Assembly: GCA_001780165.1 (NCBI GenBank)
Contig: MFFQ01000037.1
Location: 1-64,000 of the forward strand
Source of the DNA: Candidatus Eisenbacteria bacterium RBG_16_71_46
Lineage (GTDB): Bacteria > Eisenbacteria > RBG-16-71-46
Reading direction: 5' to 3'
Length of the DNA stretch: 64,000 nucleotides
A program made the position numbers and the translations under genes. The notes below the pieces were generated by a model. The model did not search any database and was not told the origin of the DNA. It saw only the letters and a list, made by a program, of their open reading frames with translations. Every line of letters starts with the position of its first letter. Within the stretch, counting starts at the first letter, position 1. This document shows positions 63,496 to 64,000 of the stretch, one piece after another.

Positions 63496-64000
63496 CTAGC
63501 CCTTCGTCCCGGGCCCTGGACCCGCCCGTGGCCCGCCGGCCCGCCTCAGCGCGTCGGGCGGACAGGCAGGGTTCGCCCGCACGACCGCCAGCACCGCCTC
63601 CACCTGGGCCACGATGTCCATCCCCGTGGTGTCCACGATCCGGGCGTCCTCGGGGGGGCGCAGCGGGCTATCCGCCCGCTCGCGATCGCGGCCGTCGCGC
63701 CGCTCCAGCTCCCCGCGCACCTCGTCGAGCGGCATCGGGATACCACGCTGCTGCAGTTCGCGATAGCGCCGATGCGCCCGGGTGTCGAGATCGGCGTCGA
63801 GGTAGATCTTCACCTCGGCATCGGGGAAGACGACCGTCCCCAGGTCTCGCCCCTCGCCCACCAGCGGGCCCCGCTCGCGCAACGCGCGCTGGATCTCGAC
63901 CAGCCCGCGGCGCACGCCGCCCTGGGCCGCGAGCCGCGACGCCATCTCGCTCACCGCCGGCGTGCGGATCGCCTCGCTGACGTCGGTCCCGTCGAGCCAC
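63496..64000 (-). CDS. cmk: Cytidylate kinase, 5' part cut by window edge
   Basis: It phosphorylates CMP/dCMP. Only the last 168 residues lie in the window: 'DVSEAIRTPAVSEMASRLA', then 'LVGEGRDLGTVVFPDAEVKIYLDADLDTRAHRRYRELQQRG' (family signature) and 'DSPLRPPEDARIVDTTGMDIVAQVEAVL'. The N-terminal P-loop is beyond base 64000. It is the first visible gene of cmk-plsC-rpsA. Confidence 0.94.
   Translation of the reverse strand, partial: WLDGTDVSEAIRTPAVSEMASRLAAQGGVRRGLVEIQRALRERGPLVGEGRDLGTVVFPDAEVKIYLDADLDTRAHRRYRELQQRGIPMPLDEVRGELERRDGRDRERADSPLRPPEDARIVDTTGMDIVAQVEAVLAVVRANPACPPDALRRAGGPRAGPGPGTKG

Overview
The window is very GC-rich, densely coded bacterial chromosome, not an obvious island, plasmid or prophage. 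I see no transposase, integrase, CRISPR array or rRNA. The organism makes a Gram-negative envelope: there is an HtrB/LpxL-type lipid A acyltransferase, a patatin with a beta-barrel tail, a periplasmic parvulin foldase and a SPOR protein. A gingipain-type C25 peptidase ends in a FlgD-like (T9SS-like) beta domain, and there is a Reeler/choice-of-anchor-V protein of a type common in Bacteroidota. Together these suggest a deep lineage of the FCB group, for example Candidatus Eisenbacteria. That placement is inference from gene content, not a phylogeny.

Layout. 0-13 kb: secreted Reeler-like protein, pirin, prolyl oligopeptidase, a CGNR regulator divergent from a DinB-like enzyme, a SpoIIE phosphatase with a DksA-like zinc finger, a spondin-domain protein, a broken 3' piece of a CrtI/RetSat-type oxidoreductase, a PAS histidine kinase with a receiver-HATPase partner, and the patatin. 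13-18 kb: a probable lipoprotein, then a three-gene periplasmic sensor, NtrY-like kinase and NtrC-like sigma-54 activator cluster. 18-26 kb: L-2-hydroxyglutarate oxidase, the large C25 peptidase and a zinc-ribbon membrane protein. 26-33 kb, minus strand: lpxL-like, GT2, surE, pcm, tRNA-Pro, acyP, an RpoS-like sigma factor and apt; and, past a second tRNA-Pro, plsY, gpsA and a MerR regulator. 33-38 kb: der, tRNA-Gly, miaA, mutL. 38-45 kb: a protein with a GGDEF-like tail, the large parvulin, pgeF, a cyclophilin and a PPC-domain protein. 45-52 kb: a minus-strand run encoding an S55 peptidase, a propeller protein, a GT87-like transferase, an M28 peptidase and the PPC protein. 52-57 kb: homocysteine methyltransferase/MTHFR, a small membrane protein, a HEAT protein, a secreted protein and a YkgJ-like protein. 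57-64 kb: cmk (cut by the window edge), plsC, rpsA, SPOR-TPR protein and mutS.

Four themes cut across the genes. (1) At least five copies of a 120-190 bp inverted-repeat element lie between genes; three begin exactly at the stop codon of the upstream gene. (2) Six genes have a -10 hexamer 8-9 nt before the start codon and no usable Shine-Dalgarno, so they look leaderless. (3) Two unrelated secreted proteins about 55 kb apart end in the same motif, STxWG[RK][IL]Kxx-YR, a candidate undescribed C-terminal sorting tag. The window holds three distinct C-terminal anchoring styles. (4) The surE-pcm-rpoS order known from proteobacteria is kept here, with a tRNA and acyP between.
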